Assembly (NCBI RefSeq): GCF_017349075.1
Contig: NZ_JAFMOF010000001.1
Location: 1-64,000, forward strand
DNA: 64,000 nt
Source of the DNA: Streptomyces triculaminicus
Lineage (GTDB): Bacteria; Actinomycetota; Actinomycetes; Streptomycetales; Streptomycetaceae
Direction: 5' to 3'
In this document: positions 17,565-26,517 of the stretch, one piece after another
Layout: the number at the start of each line of letters is the position of its first letter
How positions within the stretch are numbered: the first letter of the stretch is position 1
Translations under genes and position numbers: made by a program
The notes under the pieces: model-generated
Databases searched by the model: none
Seen by the model: the letters and a program-made list of their open reading frames with translations, nothing else
Told to the model about the DNA's origin: nothing

Positions 17565-18205
17565 TCAGCGCCCGGGGGCTGCCGGGGTGCGGTGGACGGC
17601 GTTGGTCATGTGCGGCATAGGCGGTGGCATGCCGCGGTCCCTTCGGTACAGCCAGACGAACAGCAGCAGGCAGGGCAGCAGCAGTCCGCACAGGGTAAGG
17701 ACGAGGAACGCCGTGAAACCGCTGATGCGGGTGACCAGCCAGTCGAAGTTCTGCCCGAAGAAGCCGACGACGAAGGACAGCGGGAGAAACACGGACGCGA
17801 GGATCGTGAGCCGTTCCATCGTGGCGCTCTGCCGGAGATTGATCTTGTTCTGTTCGACGGAGATCACCGCGATGTTCGCTTCGAGGACCGTGGCCAGCAG
17901 GTCCCGTTGGGCCGCGACCTCCTCGTTGACCAGCAGCAGGTGGTCATGGACGTCGCGGAAGTAGGGCTGAAGACCGGCCGGCGACCTGCCCGGCTGCAGC
18001 CGTCGGCCGAGCACGGCGAGCAGCGGGTGCACGGCGCGGTAGAAGTCGGTGGCCTCGCGGCGCAGGAAGTAGATCCGTTCGGTCGGGGCGATCTCCCCGG
18101 AGAACACCGTCGCCTCGATCTGCTCGATATCACGTTCGAGTTCCGCGACGACCGGAGCGTAGCTGTCGACCACCTGCGCGACCCACTGGTCGACGAGGTC
18201 GATGG
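17565..18205 (-). pseudogene. CorA-family metal transporter, 5'-truncated
   Basis: This encodes the C-terminal two thirds of a CorA-like Mg/Co transporter: long helix LVDQWVAQVVDSYAPVVAEL, a second helix with EQNKINLRQSATMERLTIL, then two membrane helices with the FFGQNFDWLV loop (GxN signature as GQN). The cytoplasmic N-terminal domain is missing. At about 18205 the sequence changes to an IS630 remnant on the other strand. The open frame continues artificially into the IS, so the longer 251-residue reading is not a real protein. Confidence 0.8.
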
Positions 18206-18937
18206 CTGCGGCCACGGGCATGTCGCAGTCGACGGTCTCGCGGATTTGGCGGGCGTTCGCCCTGGCGCCGCACCGGTCGCAGACGTTCAAGCTGTCGACG
18301 GATCCGCTGTTCATCGACAAGGTCCGCGACGTCGTTGGTCTCTATCGACCCGCCGGAGAAGGCCCTGGTCCTCTGCGTGGACGAGAAGTCGCAAATCCAG
18401 GCCCTGGACCGATCCCAGCCGGTCCTGCCGACGGTGCCCGGCGTTCCCGAACGCCGCAGCCACGACTACGTCCGGGCCGGCACGACCACTCTCTTCGCCG
18501 CCCTTGAGGTCGCCACCGGCAAGGTGATCAGCTCCCTGCACCGCCGCCACCGGGCAGCGGAGTTCAAGAGGTTCCTCGCGAAGCTCGACAAGGAGGTCCC
18601 GACTGATCTGCAGGTTCATCTGATCCCGGACAACTACGCAACCCACAAGACGCCCGACATCAAGCGGTGGCTGCTGGCCCACCCACGGTTCCACCTGCAC
18701 TTCACACCGACCAACGCGTCCTGGCTGAACCTGATCCAGCGGTGGTTCGCCGAGCTGACCCAGAAGAAGCTCAAGCGCGGCGCCCACCGCTCCGTCCAAG
18801 CCCTCGAACGCGACATCCGAGCCTGGCTCACCGACTGGAACGAGCACCCCAGACCCTTCATCTGGACCAAGACAGCCGACGAAATCCTCGACAAAGTCAC
18901 CGCCTACTGCCGACGAATCTCCGACTCAGATCACTAG
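18206..18937 (+). pseudogene. IS630-family transposase remnant
   Basis: The first part reads AAATGMSQSTVSRIWRAF (HTH). A one-base change near 18345 shifts the frame before PPEKALVLCVDEKSQIQALD. The DDE domain then runs to 18937 with Asp in VDEKS, Asp in IPDNYATHKT and Glu in RWFAELTQKK. The extreme N-terminus is lost at the junction with corA. This is a different lineage from the transposon at 1859-3791. Confidence 0.8.
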
Positions 18938-18957
18938 GCCCTGTCCGGCGGATCATT

Positions 18958-18993
18958 GCCCCACGGCAGGTGGGCTCGGGCAGTGATCCGCAG
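18958..18993. terminator. imperfect inverted repeat between convergent remnant and gene
   Basis: GGATCATTGCC and GGCAGTGATCC form an 11-bp imperfect stem around an 18-base loop between the IS630 remnant and the DUF6624 gene, which face each other. It could be a terminator or an old IS end. Confidence 0.35.
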
Positions 18994-19014
18994 GACGCGA
19001 TTGGAGACGGGTCG

Positions 19015-19521
19015 TCAAGGCATGGCGAACTTGGCGACGTACACGTCGAAGGGCTCGATGCCGACTTCCGCACGGAGTTCGTCCATGCGGTCGGGCTCTT
19101 CACAGGGCCACGGAACGGGTGACCCGTCTTTCACGCCGGCGATCTGAGTGCCGTAGACCTGCTTACGGCCCTCATTGACCAGCGTGCGGTCGCGCAGAAA
19201 GGCCAGCTCGCGTGGGCCAGCCGAGCCTGCCGACACCGCCTGCTCCATCAACTGAAGGGCGCGACGCTGGACGTCGAGCTGCCGGTCAGCGTGCTGGGCA
19301 ATTAGCCACGCCGCGCGTGCGGCCTCCTCGCCGACCAGTTCTGCCGTCGGCCAGCCGTACTCGTTCATGATCTCGCCGAGTCGGTCGCCGTGCCGTGTGG
19401 TCAGCCGCCGCCACGCCAACTGCTCGGCCGGGTCATTGCTGTTCGCGCGGATTGAAGACTGATGATCGGCCGCAGCCATGTCGGTGAGTTCCACCGTCAG
19501 CGCGGCAACTTCGTGCGCCAC
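19015..19521 (-). CDS. DUF6624-like protein
   Basis: 168 residues, helical, with the pattern of DUF6624 proteins: GDRLGEIMNEYGWPTAELVG, AAWLIAQHADRQLDVQRRAL, and near the C-terminus LAFLRDRTLVNEGRKQVYGT. The function of the family is unknown; many members sit beside mobile or toxin-like genes. GTG 19521 gives the family N-terminus. It is intact despite IS remnants on both sides. Confidence 0.75.
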   Translation of the reverse strand: MAHEVAALTVELTDMAAADHQSSIRANSNDPAEQLAWRRLTTRHGDRLGEIMNEYGWPTAELVGEEAARAAWLIAQHADRQLDVQRRALQLMEQAVSAGSAGPRELAFLRDRTLVNEGRKQVYGTQIAGVKDGSPVPWPCEEPDRMDELRAEVGIEPFDVYVAKFAMP

Positions 19522-19644
19522 TTTCGACTCCCTGGTTACGTCGTTGCGTTGTGCTCGTCGACCGCAACCCTAAAGGCGCAAATCAGGCGTAAAGATCATT
19601 CCGGAGAACGGTGACAGGCACCTCCCCGCACCTGGATAATGGAT

Positions 19645-20511
19645 CTATGCCCGGAGCCAGAGCCGGATCGCTGCGACGATCACGGTGCCGTGGAATACGT
19701 AGGCACGCTTGTCGAATCTCGTGGCCACAGCCCGGAAGTTCTTGAGGGCGTTGATCATCCGCTCCACTTCGTTCCTGCGCTTGTAGATCGTCTTGTCGAA
19801 GCCGGTGGGCCGCCCGCCGTGGCTCCCGCGGGCGCTTGCGGTTGGCCCGCTGGCTCTTCGGCTCGGGGATGGTGTGCTTGATCTGCCGTCGTCGCAGGTA
19901 GCGGCGGTTGCGGTGGGAGGAGTACGCCTTATCGCCGCCGAGATGCTCCGGCCGGGTACGCGGGCGTCCACCGCCGGGCCGACCGGCCCGGATGCGCTCC
20001 ATGACAGGGATGAGCTGCGGTGCATCGCCCCACTGGCCCGGAGTGACCAGCAGCGCCAGGGGCCGGCGGCCGCCTTCCCCAGCAAGATGGATCTTGCAGG
20101 TCAGGCCGCCCCGGGAGCGTCCCAGCCCCTCGTCGGGGCGGTGCTGCCGGGGCGTGCGCCTTTTCCCGGCACTCGCGGGGGCCTCCTGCGTGCTCCCGCC
20201 GCGTGCTGGTGAGCCCGGCAGGTGGTGGAGTCCACCGACACCATCGACCAGTCGATGCGGCCCTCTGCATCCGCGTCGGCCAGGACGGCCGCGAAGATCC
20301 TGTCCCACGTGCCGTCCGCCGACCAGCGCCTATGTCGCTCATACACGGTCTTCCATTTCCCGAACCGCGCAGCAGATCCCGCCACGGCACCCCGGTCCGG
20401 TTCCGGTACAGGATTCCGTTGACGATCCTGCGGTGACTGGCCCAACGTCCACCGTGTTGCCCGGACTTGGGTAGATACGGCTTCAGTCGGGCCCATTCCT
20501 CGTTCGTGAGA
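19645..20511 (-). pseudogene. IS5-family transposase remnant, frameshifted
   Basis: From 20511 down the minus strand: LTNEEWARLKPYLPKSGQHG and NGILYRNRTGVPWRDL, then a shift to RFGKWKTVYERHRRWSADGT and IDWSMVSVDSTTCRAHQHAA, a shift to GLTCKIHLAGEGGRRPLALL, and another to DKTIYKRRNEVERMINALKN ending WLRA at 19645. At least three frameshifts. It truncates the HemC-like gene that begins at its left end (20512). Confidence 0.8.
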
Positions 20512-21067
20512 TCTCCCCGCGCCGCGTCGCCCAGCTCCACCAGCGCCACCCTCGCCTGGAGCCCGTACTCGTCCGCGGCAACGCCGACACCCGCATCGCA
20601 CGTCTGGACGACGGCAGCACCGGAGTCGACGCGCTGCTCGTCGCCTACGCCGGGCTGCACCGCCTCGGCCAGACCCACCGCGCCACGGAGATCCTCGACC
20701 CGGTCCTGTGGCTCCCGGCCACGGGCGCCGGCATGGTCGTCGCCGAGTACCGCACCGGCGACACGGCGATCCGCGACCTCCTCACACCCATCACGCACCC
20801 GGCCACGGCCACCGCGCTCGCCGCAGAACGGGCCACCCTGGCAACACTGCACGGCAACTGCACGACCGCAGCCTCCGTCCACGCCACACTCACCAGCACC
20901 ACCGTCACCGTTGACGCCGCCGTGTACGCCCCGGACGGCCACACCGCCATCCGGACCCAGGCCACCGGGGCAGCGAACCAGTCCGACGCCGTGGGCCGCC
21001 GCGCCGGCGAGCAGCTCCTTCGCGACGGCGCGGCCGCGCTCCTGCACGCCCTCCCCCACACCCCTTG
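20512..21067 (+). pseudogene. hydroxymethylbilane synthase-like (HemC) 3' fragment
   Basis: The frame reading RGNADTRIARLDDGSTGVDA and LLVAYAGLHRLGQ, then PATGAGMVVAEYRTGD and a C-terminal domain with LAAERATLATLHGNCTTAAS matches the second half of porphobilinogen deaminase, including the RGNxDTR motif and a Cys at the dipyrromethane-cofactor position (GNC). The N-terminal half is removed by the IS5 remnant. It is divergent from housekeeping HemC, so it is probably a paralogue. It leads directly into the Nudix gene at 21120. Confidence 0.7.
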
Positions 21068-21119
21068 AGCCCGGCCATCCTGTCGGACGAGACACCACCG
21101 GACCGAAGGGACACCGCCC

Positions 21120-22241
21120 GTGGCGCTGCACCATCCGCATTCCCGCAAGAAACCGAGTTCACCGTCGCCCAGAATGACCGACGCGCAGTACGTGGCCAGT
21201 CGCCGCCCGCTGTGGTGCGGCGTGGCAGCCTTGTTCACCGACGGCCGCGGCCGCGTCGTCCTCGAGGACGTCGACTACCGCCCCACGTGCCTGCTCCCCG
21301 GCGGAGGCATCGACACCGGCGAAGCGCCCTCACAAGCCATCGCGCGCGAGGTCCACGAGGAACTCGGGCTCACGCGCCGCTTCTCCAGCGTCCTGGCCGT
21401 CGACTGGATCCCCCCGGGCACGCCCGGCTACCCGCCGGGCTTTCCCGGTGAGGCGATCTACGTGTTCGACGGCGGCACGCTCACCGAGGACGACCTCGCC
21501 CATGTCCGCCTGCCGGGCCGTGAGATCACCGGCGTCCGCCGCATCGAACCGGCACTCCTGCCGCGCCACATGGACCCCGCGAACGCCCGGCGCGCGCTGG
21601 CCGCGCTCCGCGCGCGGATCAACGGCGCCGCTCCCGCCATCCTCGAAGACGGCCGCCCCCTGGCCCCGACCCCTTTGGACGACCTCCAGGTACTACGCAC
21701 TCCCCGCAAACCGCAGCTGTGGCGCTGGCACACGTCTCATCCGGTGCCGGTGGAGCTTCCGGTCAGGCAGGCCTGGGGCTGGCTGTTCGCCGACGACGGG
21801 CGGGTGCTCGTCCTCATCGGCCAGGACACCGGCTCCGCCTGCCTGCCCGGCGGCACCGTCGAGCCGGCCGACCACGGCGATCCGGCACGGACGCTCCGCA
21901 GGGAGGCATGGGAGGAAGCGCGGGTGCGCATCAGCGATGCGCACTTCCTGGGGTACCTCCACGACGAAACCGGGGGCCGACCGTGCGCCCGGGCCCGGTA
22001 CGCGGCCCAGATCACCGGCTGGCAGCCGCCACGCCGTGACGAGGCAACGGGCCAGACCTACACCCGGCTCCTTGCCACGCCCGAACAAGCAGCAGAGCTC
22101 TTCGACTGGGGTGACGAGACCGCCGACCAGCTCGCCGCCGTCCATACCGCCCGGGAAAAGCTGGGCCTGCCGGCTCCCATCCCGCGACCACTGACCGAAC
22201 TCCCTCCTGGCCAGCTCTCCGAAGGCTCTGCAGCCCGGTAG
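21120..22241 (+). CDS. tandem Nudix-domain hydrolase
   Basis: About 355-373 residues with two Nudix domains. Domain 1 (residues about 28-160) has box GGGIDTGEAPSQAIAREVHE followed by ELG. Domain 2 (about 205-340) has GGTVEPADHGDPARTLRREA followed by WEEARV, with a slightly stretched first half. Nudix enzymes cleave nucleoside diphosphates linked to another moiety. Fusion of two suggests a dimer-like unit or one degenerate domain. GTG 21120 has an AAGGGA site; ATG 21174 gives the common family start. First gene of an eight-gene co-directional cluster. Confidence 0.85.
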   Translation: MALHHPHSRKKPSSPSPRMTDAQYVASRRPLWCGVAALFTDGRGRVVLEDVDYRPTCLLPGGGIDTGEAPSQAIAREVHEELGLTRRFSSVLAVDWIPPGTPGYPPGFPGEAIYVFDGGTLTEDDLAHVRLPGREITGVRRIEPALLPRHMDPANARRALAALRARINGAAPAILEDGRPLAPTPLDDLQVLRTPRKPQLWRWHTSHPVPVELPVRQAWGWLFADDGRVLVLIGQDTGSACLPGGTVEPADHGDPARTLRREAWEEARVRISDAHFLGYLHDETGGRPCARARYAAQITGWQPPRRDEATGQTYTRLLATPEQAAELFDWGDETADQLAAVHTAREKLGLPAPIPRPLTELPPGQLSEGSAAR

Positions 22242-22343
22242 CAAGGCCTGTCCAGAACGCGCACCGCCGCGTGCTTGCCGCGCAACTGCGCGGTCACCAC
22301 TCGCGTCGGTTCCATAGTCGGCAGAACCCAGGGAGAAGCAGCG

Positions 22344-22682
22344 GTGAACCTGGAGGAGATGCAGCAGCGGGCGATCGAGATTCACGGCCTGTACGACAAA
22401 CTGAACCGCCGCGACCGCCGCGTCTGGCGGCCGGACGAGTTCATGCTCGGGTTCGTGGGGGACGTCGGCGATCTGGCCAAGCTGGTCATGGCGGAGGAAG
22501 GGGCGCGGGAGAACCCGGGAGGGCGGCCGGCTTTGGAGCACGAGCTGGCGGACTGCCTGTGGTCGGTGCTGATCCTCGCCCACCTGTACCGCGTCGACCT
22601 GGCCGAAGCCTTCGATCGCACGATGAACGAACTGGAGACCTCCATCTCGGCCCAGCTGGCCGCCTCGGACGAGCCGACGTGA
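22344..22682 (+). CDS. MazG-like nucleotide pyrophosphohydrolase
   Basis: 112 residues, all-alpha, with the MazG-type pattern EFMLGFVGDVGDLAKLVMAE and EHELADCLWSVLILAHLYRV. The Glu/Asp residues in the two helices would bind Mg. Family members hydrolyse NTPs or dNTPs to monophosphates. The GTG start 22344 has a GGGAG site upstream. It lies 100 bp after the tandem Nudix gene and 38 bp before the next Nudix gene, fitting a nucleotide-processing operon. Confidence 0.8.
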   Translation: MNLEEMQQRAIEIHGLYDKLNRRDRRVWRPDEFMLGFVGDVGDLAKLVMAEEGARENPGGRPALEHELADCLWSVLILAHLYRVDLAEAFDRTMNELETSISAQLAASDEPT

Positions 22683-22719
22683 CCCTCCGGCCAACCGGAA
22701 TGCAGAGCTCAGGACTCGG

Positions 22720-23226
22720 ATGAAAAGGATGAGCGCGGTGACAGATCAGGGACGGATCAGGAACGCGGCGAGCGGCCTGGTCGTACAGGACGAGCATGTA
22801 CTGCTGGTGCGTGGGGACTGGCCGCGCCCGGGGACCTGGTGGCTGCCGGGCGGGGGCCAGCAGGCGGGGGAAACCCTGGCGGCCTGCGTGGAGCGGGAGG
22901 TGTTCGAGGAGACAGGCGTGCGAGTGAAGGCCGAGAACCTGGTGGTGCTGCGCGAATACATCCAGACCAACCACCCGGAAGGACACCAGATGCTCTCCGG
23001 AGCCGGGCACCGGGTCGACGCGATGTTCCGGTGCCGCATCCTCCAGGAGCCGCCCGTGCTCGGTGGGCCCTTGGAGGACTCCGTACAGCTCGGGGTCGAG
23101 TGGGTCCCGCTGGACAAGCTCGCCGGGCTGCGCACGCTGCCGCCGTGCCTGCCGGCCGTCATCACCAACGCGCTGGCCGCCGATCCAGGCCGGGGCGCGG
23201 TCTACCTCGGGGACGCATATGCGTGA
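22720..23226 (+). CDS. Nudix hydrolase
   Basis: 168 residues with a complete Nudix box, GGGQQAGETLAACVEREVFE followed by ETGV (GX5EX7REUXEEXGU). The region before it (VVQDEHVLLVRGDWPRPGTW) is typical of small housekeeping-type Nudix enzymes. The substrate is not predictable. ATG 22720; an alternative ATG at 22729 is equally near. Its stop overlaps the next ORF start (ATGCGTGA at 23219-23226), which implies translational coupling. Confidence 0.88.
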   Translation: MKRMSAVTDQGRIRNAASGLVVQDEHVLLVRGDWPRPGTWWLPGGGQQAGETLAACVEREVFEETGVRVKAENLVVLREYIQTNHPEGHQMLSGAGHRVDAMFRCRILQEPPVLGGPLEDSVQLGVEWVPLDKLAGLRTLPPCLPAVITNALAADPGRGAVYLGDAYA

Positions 23227-23746
23227 CCCTTCCCCCCGACACGGGCTCGGTCCTGTGCGGGAGCCGATGGACCTCGGTGCCTACACCGAGCGCGCCCGCA
23301 CTGGGCCGTGCTTCATCTGCGCGTTCCTCTCCGGGCACCCCGGCTACGAGCACCACCTGGTCGCCGACGACGGGGAGCATGTGGCCTTCCTCGACCGGTG
23401 GCCCACCGTTCCCGGGAAGGTCCTCGTGGCCCCCAAACAGCACCTCGAGCACGTCGTCCGGGACCTCGACGAGGCCGCGTATGTGCGGCTGATGCTGTTC
23501 GTCCGCCGTGTTGCGCTCGCCGTGGAAGAGGTCTGCAGGCCGGAGCGGACCTACGTCTATTCGCTCGGCAGCCAGCAAGGCAACGCCCACGTGCACTGGC
23601 ACGTCGCGGGGCTGCCCCCGGGCACTCCATACGAACACCAGCAGTTCCATGCCCTCATGGCCGAGCACGGCGTCATCAACGCGTCGCCGGAAGACATGGA
23701 CGCCCTCGTCGCGCGGCTTCGCCAAGCCCTGACCCACCAGCCGTGA
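23219..23746 (+). CDS. HIT-family hydrolase/transferase
   Basis: 175 residues with the histidine triad NAHVHWHVAG (HxHxH) and a typical first half (CFICAFLSGHPGYEHH, KVLVAPKQHLEHV). HIT proteins cleave nucleoside phosphoramidates, dinucleoside polyphosphates or similar bonds through a nucleotidylated His. ATG 23219 overlaps the Nudix stop by 8 bases. It is the first of three distinct HIT genes in the cluster, which suggests different substrates. Confidence 0.85.
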   Translation: MRDPSPRHGLGPVREPMDLGAYTERARTGPCFICAFLSGHPGYEHHLVADDGEHVAFLDRWPTVPGKVLVAPKQHLEHVVRDLDEAAYVRLMLFVRRVALAVEEVCRPERTYVYSLGSQQGNAHVHWHVAGLPPGTPYEHQQFHALMAEHGVINASPEDMDALVARLRQALTHQP

Positions 23747-23767
23747 ACCCCCGTGAAGGAGACGTCT

Positions 23768-24274
23768 ATGACCCCACCGGCGACCCCCGGCTGGCGCAGT
23801 GACCGGATCGGCAGTGCCCTGCAGGGCGAGAACCCCACCGTGCTGCGGCGCCTGGAGGCCGGCTTCGCGGTGATCGGAGACACGCAGTTCCTCCCCGGCT
23901 ACTCGGTCCTCCTCGTCGACGACCCGGCCGTACAGCGCCTTACCGACCTTCCGCGAGCCCGCCGGCGGGCATCCTTGGAGAGCATGGACCGTCTCGGTGA
24001 AGCCGTCGAGCGGGCCTGCCGCAGCACCGATACGGCGTTCCGACGGGTGAACCTGGAGATTCTCGGCAACGCCGATCCCTACCTGCACGCCCACATCTGG
24101 CCCCGCTACGACTGGGAGCCTGCCGGGCTCGTCCACCGGCCCGTGTGGCTCTACCCGTCCGGGTGCTGGAGCGACGAGGAGCATGCGCTCGGCCCGCAGC
24201 ACGAGGCTCTGCGGGGCGCGATCGGGGCGGAGCTCGACCACCTGGCGGCTTCTGCGAGCGGAGGGGACCGGTGA
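23768..24274 (+). CDS. HIT-like (Ap4A hydrolase-type) protein
   Basis: 168 residues. The triad region reads YLHAHIWPRY (HxHxW), with Trp in place of the third His. Other marks are FAVIGDTQFLPGYSVLLVDD and REPxRR-like helices. This variant is seen in diadenosine-type hydrolases and uncharacterised HIT relatives. ATG 23768 follows a GAAGGAG site by 6 bases, which decides the start. Its stop overlaps the GTG of the HAD gene. Confidence 0.75.
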   Translation: MTPPATPGWRSDRIGSALQGENPTVLRRLEAGFAVIGDTQFLPGYSVLLVDDPAVQRLTDLPRARRRASLESMDRLGEAVERACRSTDTAFRRVNLEILGNADPYLHAHIWPRYDWEPAGLVHRPVWLYPSGCWSDEEHALGPQHEALRGAIGAELDHLAASASGGDR

Positions 24275-24924
24275 CCGATCAGACGCGGGTTGGACTGTTC
24301 GACCTCGACGACAACCTCGTCGACCGGGCCGGCACGTACGCGCGATGGGCTGCCGAGTTCTCCGCCGAACACGACGTGCCCCTCGGCTGGCTGCTGCGGA
24401 CAGACCCGGCGTATTCCTCCCGCAGGATCGCCTTCTTCGAACTGGTGAAGACCACCTTCGACGTTCCCGGCACCGTCGCCGAGCTGTACACCCAGTACCG
24501 GCGCCGCATGCCCGAGCTCATCCAGCCCGATCCCGCGGTGTGCGCGGGGCTCGCAGCGCTGCGAGCGGCCGGATGGCGCCTCGGCGTCGTCACCAACGGA
24601 ATGACCGACAATCAGACCGCCAAGCTCCGCCAGGCCGGCTTGTACGACCTCGTGGACGCCGTCGTGATCTCCCAGAGCGTCGGTGTGCGCAAGCCGGACC
24701 CGCAGATCTTCTGCCACGCCCTCGCGACCCTCGGTGCCAAGCCGAGCCCGCGCGTCGTCATGGTCGGCGACTCCCTCACCGCGGACGTCGGCGGAGCACT
24801 GGAAGCCGGCCTGTCCGCCCTGTGGATTTCTCACGGACGCCCGCTGCCGCAGGATGGGCCGCAGCCGCACCGGACGGCCGTCACCTTCCGCGACGCCGCG
24901 GAACTGCTGCTGAAGGAGAGCTGA
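24271..24924 (+). CDS. HAD-family hydrolase
   Basis: 217 residues with the four HAD motifs: I FDLDDNLVDR (residues 9-18), II VVTNG, III Lys in RKPDPQIF, and IV VMVGDSLTADVGGA. Small C1-type cap, so probably a phosphatase of small phosphorylated metabolites. The third motif I residue is Asn where Thr or Val is usual (DxDxN). Start GTG 24271 overlaps the previous stop (GTGA). Confidence 0.85.
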   Translation: MTDQTRVGLFDLDDNLVDRAGTYARWAAEFSAEHDVPLGWLLRTDPAYSSRRIAFFELVKTTFDVPGTVAELYTQYRRRMPELIQPDPAVCAGLAALRAAGWRLGVVTNGMTDNQTAKLRQAGLYDLVDAVVISQSVGVRKPDPQIFCHALATLGAKPSPRVVMVGDSLTADVGGALEAGLSALWISHGRPLPQDGPQPHRTAVTFRDAAELLLKES

Positions 24925-24929
24925 CCACC

Positions 24930-25466
24930 GTGCAAGGACCCATGGGGTCGGCGGCCACGCGGCTGATGGTGCTGCGTGGTAACTCCGGCTCCGGAAAAAC
25001 CACCACCGCCCGTGCCGTCCGCGCGCGCTACGGCAGCGGCCTGGCCATCGTGAGCCAGGACACGGTGCGACGGGAGATCCTGTGCGAAGCGCACGGCCCG
25101 GTGCGGGCAACACCGGGGCTGATCGACGTCATCACCCGCCAGTGCCTGGACGAGGGCTTCCACGTGATCCTCGAAGGGATCCTCTCGGCCGGCCGGTGGG
25201 GCGAACTCCTGCACCGGCTGGCCGACGACCACCGTGGGACGAGTCGGTTCTTCTACTTCGACTTGCCGTTCACCGAGACGCTGCGCCGGCACGCCACGCG
25301 GCCGGAAGCCTCGGAGTTCGGCGAGAGCAAGATGCGGGACTGGTTCCGACCGGCTGATCTGCTCGACGGCCTGAACGAGACGCTGATCAAACAGCACAGC
25401 TCGTTGGAGGAGACCGTCCACACCGTCATGACCGAGACCGGGCTGGAGCAGCAGCCTGCACGGTGA
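24930..25466 (+). CDS. P-loop kinase-like NTPase
   Basis: 178 residues. Walker A GNSGSGKTT lies near residue 15, then AIVSQDTVRREIL and VILEGIL, with a lid-like segment LRRHATRPEASEFGESKMRD. The layout resembles small-molecule kinases of the zeta-toxin or chloramphenicol phosphotransferase type rather than ATPases. GTG 24930 follows GGAG; ATG 24942 is an alternative. It follows the HAD gene by 5 bases, so they are surely co-transcribed. A kinase next to a HAD phosphatase may act on the same metabolite. Confidence 0.75.
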   Translation: MQGPMGSAATRLMVLRGNSGSGKTTTARAVRARYGSGLAIVSQDTVRREILCEAHGPVRATPGLIDVITRQCLDEGFHVILEGILSAGRWGELLHRLADDHRGTSRFFYFDLPFTETLRRHATRPEASEFGESKMRDWFRPADLLDGLNETLIKQHSSLEETVHTVMTETGLEQQPAR

Positions 25467-25498
25467 ACCGCGGACCGAGTGAGCCATAGGGAGGCGTG

Positions 25499-25837
25499 GT
25501 GAGCGACTTCTACTGCGACGAGGCACTCAGCGGGCGGACACCCGTGACGGTGGTTGCCGAGACGGACACGGTGCTCGCATTCGAGCACACCCGGCCGTCA
25601 TTCCCGGTGCATTTCGTGGTGGTGCCCAAGCAGCACGTGCCGTCGCTGATCGACCTCGGTGATCACGGCGAGAAGGTGATCGGCGAGGTGATGGCCGTGG
25701 TGCGCGAGGTGGCAGCCCGGGTGTGTGACGAGCATGGCGCGGCCACGGTGGTAACGAACCTGGGCATCCACCAGGAATCGAAGCACCTGCATGTCCACGT
25801 GGTATATCGCGGGGATCCGAGCGCGGGCCAGCTGTGA
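25499..25837 (+). CDS. HIT-family protein (Hint-like)
   Basis: 112 residues, a compact HIT domain ending with the triad HLHVHVVY (HxHxH). The N-terminus has the family pattern FYCDEALSGRTPVTVVAETD and FPVHFVVVPKQHVPSL. Hint-type members hydrolyse adenosine phosphoramidates or aminoacyl-AMP. GTG 25499 is 4 bases after GGGAGG; GTG 25496 would be too close. Last gene of the cluster. Confidence 0.85.
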   Translation: MSDFYCDEALSGRTPVTVVAETDTVLAFEHTRPSFPVHFVVVPKQHVPSLIDLGDHGEKVIGEVMAVVREVAARVCDEHGAATVVTNLGIHQESKHLHVHVVYRGDPSAGQL

Positions 25838-25876
25838 CCGCGCTGCGTCGGCGTTTGGCCGGAGCCGGCGGCGGGG

Positions 25877-25985
25877 TCAGTGCTCGCGCTTGGGTGGGCG
25901 CTGCAGGAGCAAGGTGGCGGCCTCGTCGAGGGTGGTCTGCTCGTGCAGCAGTGCGGTAACGACGCTGGTGATGGGCATGCCCACG
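25877..25985 (-). pseudogene. GpsA (glycerol-3-phosphate dehydrogenase) C-terminal remnant
   Basis: The minus strand reads MPITSVVTALLHEQTTLDEA and then ATLLLQRPPKREH to a stop at 25877. This matches the C-terminal tail of NAD(P)-dependent glycerol-3-phosphate dehydrogenase (MPIT, then RPPK). Upstream of Met the frame has a stop and nothing recognisable. It is a short fragment only. Confidence 0.5.
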
Positions 25986-26094
25986 ACCGGGCATCAGCAA
26001 GCTCCCCACCCATGAGCCGACCACCGACCGAACTGCCCAACCGTCACGGCAAAGACCGTTGCAGTACTAGGGTCCGTCTTCAAATGGTCGTTCG

Positions 26095-26517
26095 ATGGTG
26101 GATCATGGTGTCGTGATTCGACGTCATGAACTGACCGACTCCGAGTGGGAGTTACTGGCTCCGCTGATACCGAGTGCCAGCAGAGGCCGGCCTCGGACCG
26201 AGGACCGCAGGGTCATCAACGGGATGGTCTACAAGATCCGGACCGGGGTCTCCTGGCGTGACCTGCCAGAACGCTACGGCCCGTGGAAGACGGTCTACAC
26301 TCGCTTCCGCCGCTATGCCATCGACGGCGTGTTCACCCGGGCCCTGCAACGGATCCAGGCCCGTGCCGACGCCGCTGGTGACATCGACTGGCTGGTCCAG
26401 ATCGACTCCACCATCGTCCGCGCCCACCAGCACGCCGCCGCCACCGGCCGAAAAGGGGGAGGCACCGGACGGACGAACCGGACGATCACGCCCTCGGCCG
26501 ATCCCGGGGAGGCCTGA
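26095..26517 (+). CDS. IS5-family transposase, N-terminal frame (OrfA)
   Basis: About 137 residues: HTH-type start HELTDSEWELLAPLIPSAS, then RVINGMVYKIRTGVSWRDLP, and the first catalytic Asp in DIDWLVQIDSTIVRAHQH. A run A4G5 at 26447-26455 (codons CGA AAA GGG GGA) lies just before the point where the second frame takes over, a plausible -1 frameshift site as in the IS427 group. Confidence 0.8.
   Translation: MVDHGVVIRRHELTDSEWELLAPLIPSASRGRPRTEDRRVINGMVYKIRTGVSWRDLPERYGPWKTVYTRFRRYAIDGVFTRALQRIQARADAAGDIDWLVQIDSTIVRAHQHAAATGRKGGGTGRTNRTITPSADPGEA

Noticed and set aside
17565..18320. 251-codon frame joining CorA to a CxxC-like N-terminus
   Set aside because: The N-terminal part is antisense to an IS630 HTH; the apparent zinc motif is an artefact.
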